DNA from: Emticicia sp037153985
GTDB taxonomy: Bacteria > Bacteroidota > Bacteroidia > Cytophagales > Spirosomataceae
Direction of reading: 5' to 3'
Assembly (NCBI RefSeq): GCF_037153985.1
Contig: NZ_JBBAYI010000006.1
Location: 62,001 to 126,000, forward strand
Length of the DNA: 64,000 bases
Positions 15,207 through 24,636 of this stretch are shown piece after piece (position 1 is the stretch's first letter; each line of letters opens with the position of its first letter). The position numbers and the translations under genes were made by a program. A model generated the notes under the pieces. The model ran no database searches, was not told the origin of the DNA, and saw nothing but the letters and a program-made list of their open reading frames with translations.

Positions 15207-18041
15207 TTACAATTTAGCACTACTTTTAAACTCTATTCCTATTACCTGCATTAATATTTGCGTCGGAATCGCTTTATCGTTCTTAAACACAAAATAAATA
15301 TCATGCGCACCGCTTGAAGAAATATTTACTGCGGCTTTGGTGGCGCCGCGTCTCATCATGGCGTTCATGTCTGGCATGGCTGGCGCTGTGGCTGGTTTAG
15401 GCTGTGTGCCTGCGTTAGCATTATTGGCAGGTGGCGTAGCTGCCGGCGCGCGGAAAGGAGCCGGTTCTTTTACCTCTATCATGTCGGTTTTCCCGATAAG
15501 GGTTCCTGTCGGAGAATCAAGGTGTATTTCTATTACACCTCCGGCAGCCCCTACGCGGGTGGTGGCTTGCACATAAAACTCTATTTGCTCTATATTGGTA
15601 AGGTCTATTTTGTCATAAGCAATGTAAGAATCAGAACCCACCATGAAGAACGATTTCGACGGTGTCATTACCTTCTGTGTACCTTTGGCTTTATTGGCCA
15701 GTTCAGGGTCAAGGAATGGGTGCCTTAACACAATAACCTGCTCTGACGACAACGCCGGCATGAGTTTGGTGCCTCTGTCTTTATACGCTGCTCTTAGTAC
15801 GAAAGAGCCATTTTCTTTTTGTCCGGCAGGAATATTCGTTGTATAGCTTCCTTTTGTCGGGAAAGTTTTCACTTCTTTTTTCTCACCAATGCTTAAAATA
15901 TACTCTACCATTGAAGTGGCATCGCTCTGCGACAATTGTGGGTGCGCACTCATGGCGTGTTCTCCCCAAACGCCCATACCTCCGCTAATTACCTTCTTGG
16001 CTAGCTGGTCAACAATAGCAGCATTGCCTCTGTATTTATTGGCAATATCCTGATAGCTTGGTCCTACCGATTTTTTATCAATCACGTGGCAAGCCTTGCA
16101 ATCGTTGGCTGCAATAAGGCGTTGCCCTGTTGAGGCAAAAGCGGCGGCATCGGCCCCTCTATGGTTCTGCGACACCTCAATTTTATCATATCCGATAGGC
16201 ATATAATCAATGCTTACGGCTACTTGCTCTGGTTTTATTTTTCCACTGGTCAGGCTACCATCTTCTTTATCTTGCACTTTTACTTCGTACTCGATAGGTT
16301 TTTCAGGGAAATAAAATGTTTTGTTACCCTTTACGATGTCGAACTCAACTGCTGGTGGCTCATTACCCACTTTAATATCTAACGATTTACTGTTTTTAGC
16401 ACCTTTGGCATCGGTTACCGTCAGGGTAGCTTTATAAACGCCTGCTTTGGTAAAATCAACCGTCGGATTCGCCGTTTTAAAGGTTCTGGTACCTGCTGTT
16501 TTGTTGCTCACTTTCCATTCATAGCTAAGTGCATCTCCGTCGGCATCGGTAGTTCCTTCTGCCGAAAGGCTCACTTTTAACGGAATAGCTCCGCCTATTT
16601 TATCAGCCGCAATTTGTACGTCTGGTTTGCGGTTACCTGCATTGTATTCAACTTTTACCAAACGGGCGTTATCGTTTCCTTTAAACCATGCTGTACCATA
16701 TTCAAGCACATATAAGTCTCCGTCTGGAGCAAAATCAATATCAATTGCACTGCCAAAATCGGTGTTAGGCATAAACCGTTCCATCGATTTATAGTTGCCG
16801 TTTTCGTCCATTGTTACGCTCATAATCCAGCCACGCATAAATTCTACAATAAGCCATTTGCCTTCATAGTAGTCTGGGAATGCACGCTTGGCTTGTGGAA
16901 AATCAGAACGGTGATACACCGGCCCACCTGTTGCACTACGGCCTGAGCTTCCTACCAGCGGGAACTCTTCAGAAATAGCATACGGATACCAGATAAAGGC
17001 TTTTTGCGCAGGAGGTAATTCTTTTAAACCTGTATTATTGGGCGAGTCGTTGATTGGCTTGGCAGGGTCAAATTTCACGCCTTTCGACTTATTGGTTTCA
17101 AAATCCCAGTCGGTATAAGATTTATTGTCGCCTATGAAATAAGGCCAACCAAAAAAGCCCGGGCCTTTGGCCTGATTAAACTCATCATATCCACGTGGGC
17201 CACGTTCCGAATCTTTCGAGGCATCTGGCCCTACTTCTCCCCAATACAAATAACCTGTTTTGCTGTCAATGCTAGGTCTCCACGGGTTTCTGTGGCCCAT
17301 TGTGTAAATCTCTGGGCGTGCGTTCGGGGTTCCGACAGGAAATAAATTACCCTTCGGAATAGAATATGTTCCGTTGGCTTCGGGTTTTATTCGTAAGATT
17401 TTACCACGAAGGTCGTTTGTATTGGCGGCTCCGCGTTGGTCGTCCCATGTGCTTTGCCCGGCACGTTCGTCAATAGGTGCATACCCATCCGAATTACTGT
17501 TACTTGTATTGTTTCCTACGGTTAAATACAGGTTTCCTGATTTATCAAACACCATTCCGCCTCCTGTGTGGCAACATTCTTCGCGTTGAGTGCCAACTTC
17601 CAGAATAATTTTCTTCGATGCTTCCACCAGTTCTTCGCCTTTTAACTCCCAACGGGCCAATACGTGTTTAGCCACCTCGGGGTCGGCATAGTACATATAT
17701 ATCCAATGATTCTGCTCAAAGTTCGGGTCTTGTATCAAGCCCATTAAACCTTCTTCTGCTTCACGTTTTACGCCTTGCCTGTTAGTGTATTTGGTATTAA
17801 CCGGAATCGTAGCCAGCGTTTTCACTTCTTTAGTAGTAGGGTTATACTGCTTTAATGCCCCTTTTCTTTCAATAAATAGCACGCGCCCATCTTTAAGCAA
17901 TGCCATTTCCATGGGTTCGTCGAGCTTTTCGGCTAACACAACCTTCGTAAAACGGTTTTCTTCTGGAGCTTGGGCAAGGCTCTGAATGGCAACGAAAAGC
18001 CCTGTTACAAAGAGACTTGTAAACTTTTTGTATTTCATCAT
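15207..18041 (-). CDS. multidomain PQQ-type sugar dehydrogenase with PKD, cytochrome c and CBM-like domains
   Basis: After a signal peptide, about residues 25-480 form a soluble glucose/sorbosone dehydrogenase-type propeller (EPMEMALLKDGRVLFIERKG; GHRNPWRPSIDSKTGYLYWG). A PKD domain follows (TDADGDALSYEWKVS), then a monohaem cytochrome c with CKACH and a downstream Met ligand in GEHAMSAHPQ. The last part is a CBM6-like domain (DSYIAYDKIDLTNIEQIEFY) interrupted by an Ala/Pro-rich linker. I infer a secreted or periplasmic sugar oxidase that passes electrons through its own haem. The frame extends to a TTG at 18050, but ATG 18041 (or 18038) fits the signal peptide. Next on the same strand is the esterase. 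Confidence 0.82.
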   Translation of the reverse strand: MMKYKKFTSLFVTGLFVAIQSLAQAPEENRFTKVVLAEKLDEPMEMALLKDGRVLFIERKGALKQYNPTTKEVKTLATIPVNTKYTNRQGVKREAEEGLMGLIQDPNFEQNHWIYMYYADPEVAKHVLARWELKGEELVEASKKIILEVGTQREECCHTGGGMVFDKSGNLYLTVGNNTSNSNSDGYAPIDERAGQSTWDDQRGAANTNDLRGKILRIKPEANGTYSIPKGNLFPVGTPNARPEIYTMGHRNPWRPSIDSKTGYLYWGEVGPDASKDSERGPRGYDEFNQAKGPGFFGWPYFIGDNKSYTDWDFETNKSKGVKFDPAKPINDSPNNTGLKELPPAQKAFIWYPYAISEEFPLVGSSGRSATGGPVYHRSDFPQAKRAFPDYYEGKWLIVEFMRGWIMSVTMDENGNYKSMERFMPNTDFGSAIDIDFAPDGDLYVLEYGTAWFKGNDNARLVKVEYNAGNRKPDVQIAADKIGGAIPLKVSLSAEGTTDADGDALSYEWKVSNKTAGTRTFKTANPTVDFTKAGVYKATLTVTDAKGAKNSKSLDIKVGNEPPAVEFDIVKGNKTFYFPEKPIEYEVKVQDKEDGSLTSGKIKPEQVAVSIDYMPIGYDKIEVSQNHRGADAAAFASTGQRLIAANDCKACHVIDKKSVGPSYQDIANKYRGNAAIVDQLAKKVISGGMGVWGEHAMSAHPQLSQSDATSMVEYILSIGEKKEVKTFPTKGSYTTNIPAGQKENGSFVLRAAYKDRGTKLMPALSSEQVIVLRHPFLDPELANKAKGTQKVMTPSKSFFMVGSDSYIAYDKIDLTNIEQIEFYVQATTRVGAAGGVIEIHLDSPTGTLIGKTDMIEVKEPAPFRAPAATPPANNANAGTQPKPATAPAMPDMNAMMRRGATKAAVNISSSGAHDIYFVFKNDKAIPTQILMQVIGIEFKSSAKL

Positions 18042-18071
18042 AGTAAACAATTAGGTAATAGATAAACGGAT

Positions 18072-18821
18072 TTATTTTGAATAATTCAATGCTTTCAATA
18101 AGTCGTCGATAGTTGATTCACTTACCGGAATATCATGCGCCCCTATTTTAATACGCTGCCCTCTTATTGACTCTATTTTGTCCAGATTCACTATAAATGA
18201 TTTATGCACACGCATAAAGTGTCTGGGGGGTAGTTTTTCTTCGATAGCCTTCATGGTCGACTTCGTAAGAACCGGTTTGGCCTGCGTAGTTAAAAATATT
18301 TTTATGTAGTCTTTCAGCCCCTCTATGTGTGTAATTTCTTTGATTGTTATTTTTACTAGCGAATACTCAACGTTAATGAAGAAAAACTCAGGAAATTCTT
18401 CGGCTTTGGCTGTGGGTTCAGTACTGGGGTGGCCACCTGCCACATTGCTTGCGGTGGTGTTTTTCTGGTGTAGTTCTAGGGCTTTGTAAGCTGCTTTGGT
18501 AAAACGCTCGAGGCTTACGGGTTTCATGAGGTAGTCTACTACATCGAGGTCATAGCTTTCTACGGCATAATTGGCATACGCGGTTACGAAAATCACCATT
18601 GGTTTTTCGCGCAGGCTTTGCAAAAACTTGGTTCCAAGCATACCCGGCATCTGAATATCCAGAAACATCAGGTCGACTTTTTCTTCTTGCAACACCTGCA
18701 TTGCCTCAAAAGGGTTTTTACAGGTACGTACCAACTCTAAAAAGGGGATTTGCCGGATGTTTTCTTCCAGCAATTTTCTACCCATACTTTCGTCATCAAC
18801 GGCAATACATTTCAGTGTCAT
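18072..18821 (-). CDS. LytTR-family response regulator
   Basis: From ATG 18821 this 249-residue protein has a receiver domain (CIAVDDES; phosphoacceptor Asp in LMFLDIQMPGM) and a C-terminal LytTR DNA-binding domain (residues about 145-245, with THIEGLKDYIKIFL and RVHKSFIVNLDKI). Its ATG overlaps the stop of the upstream kinase gene in an ATGA, so the two are translationally coupled. The pair is a two-component system of the LytS/LytR type, which in Bacteroidota usually controls neighbouring transport or envelope genes. An upstream in-frame start at 18866 would lie inside the kinase gene and add 15 residues before the receiver; I rejected it. Confidence 0.92.
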   Translation of the reverse strand: MTLKCIAVDDESMGRKLLEENIRQIPFLELVRTCKNPFEAMQVLQEEKVDLMFLDIQMPGMLGTKFLQSLREKPMVIFVTAYANYAVESYDLDVVDYLMKPVSLERFTKAAYKALELHQKNTTASNVAGGHPSTEPTAKAEEFPEFFFINVEYSLVKITIKEITHIEGLKDYIKIFLTTQAKPVLTKSTMKAIEEKLPPRHFMRVHKSFIVNLDKIESIRGQRIKIGAHDIPVSESTIDDLLKALNYSK

Positions 18822-19876
18822 AAGCCAATCGTTTTTAATTGTAAAAACAGAGAAATAATAAACCAATTATCCTCTTTTTTAATTTCTAACTTGTGCTTAT
18901 CAGCATATAGTAATTCCAGCCTCCGTTTCACATTCTTAAGCCCGATTCCAGAGCTACTGTCTTTATCTTCGGGTAGTTCAGGAGTAATTTTATTTCTTAC
19001 TTCGTAGTAGAGTTCTTTTTCGTCGCACCTTACCAGCACATCAATAATAGGCGAGTCAATCATGCCGACACCATGTTTAAAGGCGTTTTCAACAAACGGA
19101 ATCAGCAGCATTGGTTCAATTATCTGCGACCCTATGTTACCTTCTACCCTCAGGTTTATCTCAACGTCTTCCTCAAACCGCACCCGCTGCAACTGAATAT
19201 AATTGGTAAGGTAATTTATTTCTTTGTCGAGCGATACCTGCACATCGTCGGCCTCGTATAACATATATCGCATCAGTTCCGAGAGTTGAATAGTAACAGG
19301 TTCGGCAGCATTTGATTTTGTACGAATCAGGTAAACAATGCTATTCAAGACATTGAAAATAAAGTGCGGGCTTATTTGTGAGCGAAGAAACGATAATTCG
19401 GCCTGTAATTTCTCCTGTTTTTCTTCCTGTTTGGTTTTTTCTTGGTCGGCCATGAAATTAATCAAGCCATATACTGTGCTGGCCGCACTTACAAAGAAAA
19501 CCGCAAACATACTTTTATCAAAAAACTTGATTTCGATTGGTTTGCCGTGCATCATGGTTCCTTCGTCCCAGATCATCAGTTTTAACACATACTGAATAAG
19601 CATAAAGGCAAAACTGAGTACAATAACAGAAACCACATAAGACCCCATACCTTTCTGTCGGAGAAAGAAAGGTATCAGCACCATTGTGTTGATAAAGAAC
19701 TGAGGTAAGTGCGTTAATGATAAAGGAACAATATTTTGTAAATACCATCTGTCATACTCTGTGTCGTTTATGTACGCATTAATAATTGGCAGCACAGTCC
19801 AGATGCCCCAGAATATTATGTGAAACAGCAAACGAAAGAGGAACTCAAAAGATATTTTTCTGTTTAGTATAGTCAT
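18818..19876 (-). CDS. LytS-type sensor histidine kinase
   Basis: The 352-residue protein has four hydrophobic segments in residues 1-140, a short coiled coil (TKQEEKQEKLQAEL) and the His_kinase domain motif LRSQISPHFIFNVLNSI, whose His is phosphorylated. A degenerate HATPase domain follows (LIPFVENAFKHG; SSGIGLKNVKRRLEL). There is no large sensory domain, so the membrane segments probably sense the signal. It overlaps the response-regulator start by four bases. The promoter was not resolved in the 350-base gap to the divergent TonB receptor gene. Confidence 0.92.
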   Translation of the reverse strand: MTILNRKISFEFLFRLLFHIIFWGIWTVLPIINAYINDTEYDRWYLQNIVPLSLTHLPQFFINTMVLIPFFLRQKGMGSYVVSVIVLSFAFMLIQYVLKLMIWDEGTMMHGKPIEIKFFDKSMFAVFFVSAASTVYGLINFMADQEKTKQEEKQEKLQAELSFLRSQISPHFIFNVLNSIVYLIRTKSNAAEPVTIQLSELMRYMLYEADDVQVSLDKEINYLTNYIQLQRVRFEEDVEINLRVEGNIGSQIIEPMLLIPFVENAFKHGVGMIDSPIIDVLVRCDEKELYYEVRNKITPELPEDKDSSSGIGLKNVKRRLELLYADKHKLEIKKEDNWFIISLFLQLKTIGL

Positions 19877-20226
19877 TAAACTTTAAATTATTTTCATGTT
19901 TTTTTGTATTTTTCTAATGTAGCACTTTAAAAATTACAACAGGTGTGATGGCAAGAAGCACAAACAAATCTATAATATTAAAATAATTCAATTAGCATCA
20001 AACAGACCAACGGTTCAAGTCTGACGACAAAAATCCGAAAAAAGCAATCAAAATACCTTTTGGGGTGAATTTCAGGCTTTTTTTAGCCTATATAAGCGTC
20101 CTTTTCTTTTTCATCTTCACTCTTGCAGTTTTCATCTATTCTCTGAAAATGTACAAAAAAGCCGTGTTTATTTTGTGTCGTTAAATAAACAAAGCAATGA
20201 GAAAACAAAATATAAAAAATTATACA
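19877..20226. other. gene-free divergent intergenic region
   Basis: These 350 AT-rich bases separate the leftward kinase gene from the rightward receptor gene and should hold both promoters. TTATTTTG (20168-20175) is a one-mismatch match to the -7 box for the receptor. I see no RNA gene, no long inverted repeat and no strong -33 box. Confidence 0.4.
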
Positions 20227-22779
20227 ATGAAAAAATTTATCACTATTCTAAGTTTAGTCACCTTTGCTAATGTTTTTGCATTTGCGCAGTTTCCGGGTGG
20301 TATGGGAGGCCCTCCGAGGGGTGGAGACGGTAACGGCCGAGACAGAGGCAACCAACAACAAACACCTACACTAAACCTTGACGGTAACGCCCCTAAAGGC
20401 AACTCAAAAATTACAGGTTTTGTCATTGATGAGTCGATAACCACGGCCGTAGAGTTTGCCAACATTGCCCTTTATAGCAAAGCAACCAACAAAGTAGTAG
20501 ACGGAGCCATGGCCGACGAAAAAGGTAAATTCACTTTGTCGAGAGTAGCTGCCGGAGAATACAAAATGGTGATAACGTTTATTGGCTTTGCCGATAAGGT
20601 AATTGATAATATTAAAGTTGAAAAAGGAAAAGACATTGATTTAGGTGTAATTAAGTTATCGGCAAGTGTAAAACAACTGGATGAAGTAACTGTAACAGCC
20701 GAAAAATCAATGATTGAAGAAAAAGTTGACCGTCTGGTTTATAACGCCGAAAAAGATATTACCTCAAAAGGTGGTGATGCCGCCGATGTTTTACGTAAAG
20801 TACCGTTATTAACGGTTGATTTAGATGGAAATGTGTCGCTGAGAGGAACGTCGAACATCAAGGTTTTAATTAATAACAAACCCTCAACCATTATTGCCAG
20901 CAGTATTGCCGATGCACTCAAAATGATTCCCTCAGACCTGATTAAATCGGTAGAGGTAATTACGTCGCCATCGGCAAAATATGATGCAGAAGGTTCGGGC
21001 GGTATTATCAACATTATTACCAAGAAAAGCACGATTCAGGGCTTAACGCTGAACTTGGATGCAGGCGTGGGTGTGCGTGGCTCTAACTTGGGTTTAAATG
21101 GTAGTTTCCGTAAAGGCAAATTAGGTGTTTCGATGGGTGGCGGTGGCCGTGCGTTCTATAACAGAGCCGCTACTTCGCTCGACCAAAGTACAATTCTGAA
21201 TGGCAACACAGCCCTAACCAAACAAACCGCCGATGCTTTTGATAACGGTTTATTTGGCCGCTATAATCTGGGTTTTGACTACGACATTTCTAAAAACCAG
21301 TCGTTAACCGCAGGTATTAACTTTGGTACCCGTAATTTTATCAGAACACAAGATTACACCACCAGCCTTTATACAAACAATGTATTAAACGCTACGACAT
21401 TCAGAAATGTTGATAGCAAGGATTTGTCGAACTCAGTAGATATTAACCTTGACTATATACGTACCTTCAAGCCATCGCAAGAATGGTCGGTGTCTACACA
21501 ATATAGTAAGAGTAATCTTAAAAATAACTTTCTGGCCGACCTGCTGAATAACTCAAACGAAACCGTGAGCCGCCAGAAAAACCTTAACGGAAACACCAAT
21601 CAGGAGTTTACAGTGCAAACTGATTTTCAGACACCAATCAGCCAGAATCAAATGTTTGAAGTTGGGGTAAAAGGTATCTTCCGCGAAGTAAACAGCGATT
21701 TCAGTTATCTGATTGCTGGTGCTACTGGTGACTTTGCCACCGATGCCAGAAATCCATCAGGCTTGCTTAATTACTCACAAAATGTAGCGTCGGGGTATCT
21801 TTCATATACTTATTCAACCAAAAACAAGTATGTATTTAAAGTAGGAACCCGTTATGAATACACTACCATCGAAGCCAAAGACCAAGTTAAAGACATTAAT
21901 ATTCCGTCTTATGGCAACCTTGTACCAAGCGTAAACGTCTCTAAAACTATCGGGAACACTACATTGAAGGCAGCATACAACAAACGTATCCAACGCCCGG
22001 GTTTACAACAATTAAACCCGAACTTCAATGCCGCTAACCCACAAAATATTACTATTGGTAACCCAAGCCTTCGCCCTGAAATAACCGATAACTTTGAGTT
22101 AAGTTTAAGTTCAAATATCAAGAAAGTTTACCTGAATGCTTCGGTATTTGGCCGTCAGACAAACAACTCAATCTTACGTTTAAGTGCGCCGTCTGATACA
22201 CTTGTGGGAGCCATCGTAACTACGTTCCAGAATATTGGTAAACAACAAATGTTTGGCTCGAATGTATATGCAAACATTTCTATTACGCCTAAGTGGTCGG
22301 TAAATGCGGGTATAGACCTGTACTATAACTATCTGGAAGGACAAGCACAAGGAGCCGATGGCGTGTCGACATTAATTAACAACTCAGGTGTAGTAATTGG
22401 TGGCCGCCTTCAAACACAAATACAACTTAAAAATGGCTGGGGTATTCAGGGCTTTAGCTTTTTCAGAGGAAATCAGGTTCAGTTACAAGGTACACAAGGC
22501 AGTTTCTATATGTACTCGTTGGGCTTCAGAAAAGACTTCAAAAACAAAAAAGGAAGTTTTGGCTTAGCTACTGAAAACTTCTTGGGAGGTATTGTAGTGA
22601 AATCGACGTTGAATTCGGCGCAATTCAATCAGGTAAGTATAAACAATATTTATAATCAGAATGTTAAGTTAACATTTAGCTACAAAATCGGCAATATGAG
22701 AATGGTTGAACAAAAGAAAACCAAATCGGTGAAGAATGATGACGTGAAAGCCGGAGAAAGCAATAATATGAACAATTAA
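20227..22779 (+). CDS. TonB-dependent receptor, outer membrane beta-barrel (OMP_b-brl_3 type)
   Basis: From ATG 20227 (850 residues): a signal peptide ending FAFAQ, a Gly/Pro/Arg-rich linker, a carboxypeptidase-regulatory-like domain (ITGFVIDESITTAVEFANIA), a plug (RKVPLLTVDLDGNVSLRG; VITSPSAKYDAEGSGGIINI) and a barrel. The barrel resembles the family with RPGLQQLNPNF and NPSLRPEITDNFELSLSS. Such proteins import or secrete nutrients across the outer membrane; the ligand is unknown. The gene is divergent from the LytS/LytTR pair, a frequent Bacteroidota arrangement that hints at control by it. An in-frame ATG ten codons upstream was rejected in favour of the signal peptide start. Confidence 0.85.
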   Translation: MKKFITILSLVTFANVFAFAQFPGGMGGPPRGGDGNGRDRGNQQQTPTLNLDGNAPKGNSKITGFVIDESITTAVEFANIALYSKATNKVVDGAMADEKGKFTLSRVAAGEYKMVITFIGFADKVIDNIKVEKGKDIDLGVIKLSASVKQLDEVTVTAEKSMIEEKVDRLVYNAEKDITSKGGDAADVLRKVPLLTVDLDGNVSLRGTSNIKVLINNKPSTIIASSIADALKMIPSDLIKSVEVITSPSAKYDAEGSGGIINIITKKSTIQGLTLNLDAGVGVRGSNLGLNGSFRKGKLGVSMGGGGRAFYNRAATSLDQSTILNGNTALTKQTADAFDNGLFGRYNLGFDYDISKNQSLTAGINFGTRNFIRTQDYTTSLYTNNVLNATTFRNVDSKDLSNSVDINLDYIRTFKPSQEWSVSTQYSKSNLKNNFLADLLNNSNETVSRQKNLNGNTNQEFTVQTDFQTPISQNQMFEVGVKGIFREVNSDFSYLIAGATGDFATDARNPSGLLNYSQNVASGYLSYTYSTKNKYVFKVGTRYEYTTIEAKDQVKDINIPSYGNLVPSVNVSKTIGNTTLKAAYNKRIQRPGLQQLNPNFNAANPQNITIGNPSLRPEITDNFELSLSSNIKKVYLNASVFGRQTNNSILRLSAPSDTLVGAIVTTFQNIGKQQMFGSNVYANISITPKWSVNAGIDLYYNYLEGQAQGADGVSTLINNSGVVIGGRLQTQIQLKNGWGIQGFSFFRGNQVQLQGTQGSFYMYSLGFRKDFKNKKGSFGLATENFLGGIVVKSTLNSAQFNQVSINNIYNQNVKLTFSYKIGNMRMVEQKKTKSVKNDDVKAGESNNMNN

Positions 22780-22820
22780 GGATTTAAATTAGGTTTTTTA
22801 TAGTTTTGTTTTTGTTAAAG

Positions 22821-22843
22821 GAGCTATCTATTATTGATAGCTC
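22821..22843. terminator. terminator between convergent receptor and lipoprotein genes
   Basis: GAGCTATC (22821-22828) pairs with GATAGCTC (22836-22843) over a seven-base loop. A T-rich tract follows on the plus strand. Confidence 0.7.
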
Positions 22844-22848
22844 TCTTT

Positions 22849-23421
22849 CTATTTTTTAGGCTTGATACTTTTAACTACCGCCGATTTTTCCATAATAATA
22901 CTCCAGATAGCAAAGCCAGAGTCATCGCTGAAACAAAGTTTTCCTACACCTTTATCGGCCCCAATCGGAACGGTATAAATAAACAGCGAATCATCAACCC
23001 GCTGAATATTATTACTTAAAGGCAGTTTTTTCAGGGCGTTGTCGGCGTATGCTTCCAGTACTTCTTTTTCTTTGGCATATAACTGATTGTTACTACCGAT
23101 GTCGGGCTGGCCAAGCAACCTGATGGTGAGGTTATATTCTTTTGCAAGCGAATCTACCACAGGCATATTCTTTAACTGGCAAATTTCCTCTATGCGTTCC
23201 TTTGAGGCATTTTTCATTTGCTTTTCAAAGTCACGGGTCAACTCTGCACCTAATTGGCTGCCAAGCACTTCTACCTGCTCCATTATCTGAGCCGGCGAAA
23301 CCCTTTTAATTTTATGGCCCTCCATTTCTTCCTTTACTTCGGTTGTGTCTAATCGCTCAACGTTAGTACACGCCCATTGCCCTAGCATTATGCCTGCTAT
23401 CAGAACTATGTTTCTTTTCAT
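22849..23421 (-). CDS. lipoprotein, possibly DUF3365-like
   Basis: From ATG 23421 (190 residues) the N-terminus MKRNIVLIAGIMLGQWAC ends in a lipobox-like Cys. The rest has an amphipathic region and a segment EICQLKNMPVVDSLAKEYNL followed by TIRLLGQPD. This resembles the DUF3365/Tll0287 layout (Cys-x-x-Lys, then an IR(R)xS-like strand), but the haem-binding CxxCH motif is absent. The frame continues upstream to 23469, overlapping manC; the signal sequence decides the later start. It follows manC by seven bases, so co-transcription is likely, although I see no functional link. Confidence 0.6.
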   Translation of the reverse strand: MKRNIVLIAGIMLGQWACTNVERLDTTEVKEEMEGHKIKRVSPAQIMEQVEVLGSQLGAELTRDFEKQMKNASKERIEEICQLKNMPVVDSLAKEYNLTIRLLGQPDIGSNNQLYAKEKEVLEAYADNALKKLPLSNNIQRVDDSLFIYTVPIGADKGVGKLCFSDDSGFAIWSIIMEKSAVVKSIKPKK

Positions 23422-23428
23422 AAGTGCA

Positions 23429-24496
23429 TTAAATAAACTCTTTTCCTTTATTGCCTGCTGCCGACACAAATTCTTTTACCTTTTGCTCGTCTTCTTTGCG
23501 GCAAATCATCAGCACGTTGTCATACTCAGCCACAATGTAGCCATCCAGCCCATTAATTACGACCAATCTTTCGTCAGGCGTTTTAATGATACAGTTATGC
23601 GTATCGTACAGAAGTGTCTGGCCGTCTATGACATTTTTGTTTTCGTCTTTTTCTGACACATCATAAAGCGACTTCCATGTACCCAAGTCAGACCAGCCAA
23701 TATCCGAAAGCACCACAAACACATTCTCGGCTCTTTCCATTACACCATTATCAATCGAGATATTCTTACATTGCGGATATGCCTTTTTAAGGGCATCGGC
23801 TTCGCGTTCTGTATAAAAATCTTTCTTGATTTCCTCGAAGGCTTCGGCCATTTCAGGCAGAAAAGCCTCAAAACTTTTCTTGATTGCCTGCACATTCCAG
23901 ATAAATATGCCGGCATTCCAGACAAACTCTCCGGTTTCGACAAATTTAATTGCCCACTCCAACGTAGGTTTCTCGGTAAAAGTACGCACCCGTTTAATAT
24001 CTCCTTCCGACTCCGTAAACTGAATGTAGCCGTATCCGGTATCGGGGCGGGTTGGTTTAATACCCAACGTAACCAGCACATCGTTTTTGGCCGAAAAATG
24101 CAACGCTATCTTAATTCTCTTCCGAAACTCTTCTTCTTTCAGAATAATGTGGTCGGCAGGTGCTACCACAATATTGGCATTAGGGTTCTGCGAGGCTATT
24201 TTATAACACGCATAACCAATACAGGGGGCTGTATTGCGGCGGCTGGGTTCCAGTAATATCTGGTCGTCGGCTAAATGCGGCAGTTGCTGTTTGGTGAGGT
24301 CGTAATATTCTTCGCTGGTAACGATATACACGTTCTCGATGGGGCAAATACCCTCGAAACGCTCTACGGTTTGTTGAATCATTGTTTTTCCCACTCCCAA
24401 CACATCATGAAATTGTTTCGGGTTGGTACTACGGCTAAAAGGCCAGAATCTCGTTCCGACGCCCCCTGCCATGATAATAACGTAATTATCTTTCAT
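23429..24496 (-). CDS. manC: mannose-1-phosphate guanylyltransferase
   Basis: This 355-residue nucleotidyltransferase starts with IIMAGGVGTRFWPFSRSTNP and PKQFHDVLG, the signature of GDP-mannose pyrophosphorylase (GTP + mannose 1-phosphate to GDP-mannose). VVAPADHIILKEEEF near residue 110 and FTEKPTLEWAIKFVETG near residue 175 are further family blocks. It lacks the phosphomannose isomerase extension of long bifunctional enzymes, so the length is right for the short form. GDP-mannose feeds glycan and O-antigen synthesis. It is the first gene of a two-gene leftward unit with the lipoprotein gene. Confidence 0.93.
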   Translation of the reverse strand: MKDNYVIIMAGGVGTRFWPFSRSTNPKQFHDVLGVGKTMIQQTVERFEGICPIENVYIVTSEEYYDLTKQQLPHLADDQILLEPSRRNTAPCIGYACYKIASQNPNANIVVAPADHIILKEEEFRKRIKIALHFSAKNDVLVTLGIKPTRPDTGYGYIQFTESEGDIKRVRTFTEKPTLEWAIKFVETGEFVWNAGIFIWNVQAIKKSFEAFLPEMAEAFEEIKKDFYTEREADALKKAYPQCKNISIDNGVMERAENVFVVLSDIGWSDLGTWKSLYDVSEKDENKNVIDGQTLLYDTHNCIIKTPDERLVVINGLDGYIVAEYDNVLMICRKEDEQKVKEFVSAAGNKGKEFI

Positions 24497-24636
24497 TAAA
24501 ATTTCCCAAGTATTAAAATGATAACCTAGTAATTTACTCAGATTTGGAAATAAACAAATTTTAATCCAATAATTAAAAGCTAAAGTTGTGCACTGAATTT
24601 TTTATGTGAATCAAACCGCTGATTTCTTATCTGGTA

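Noticed and set aside
18042..18050. TTG start of the multidomain dehydrogenase at 18050
   Set aside because: It would put three extra residues before the ATG at 18041 or 18038 that begins the signal peptide.
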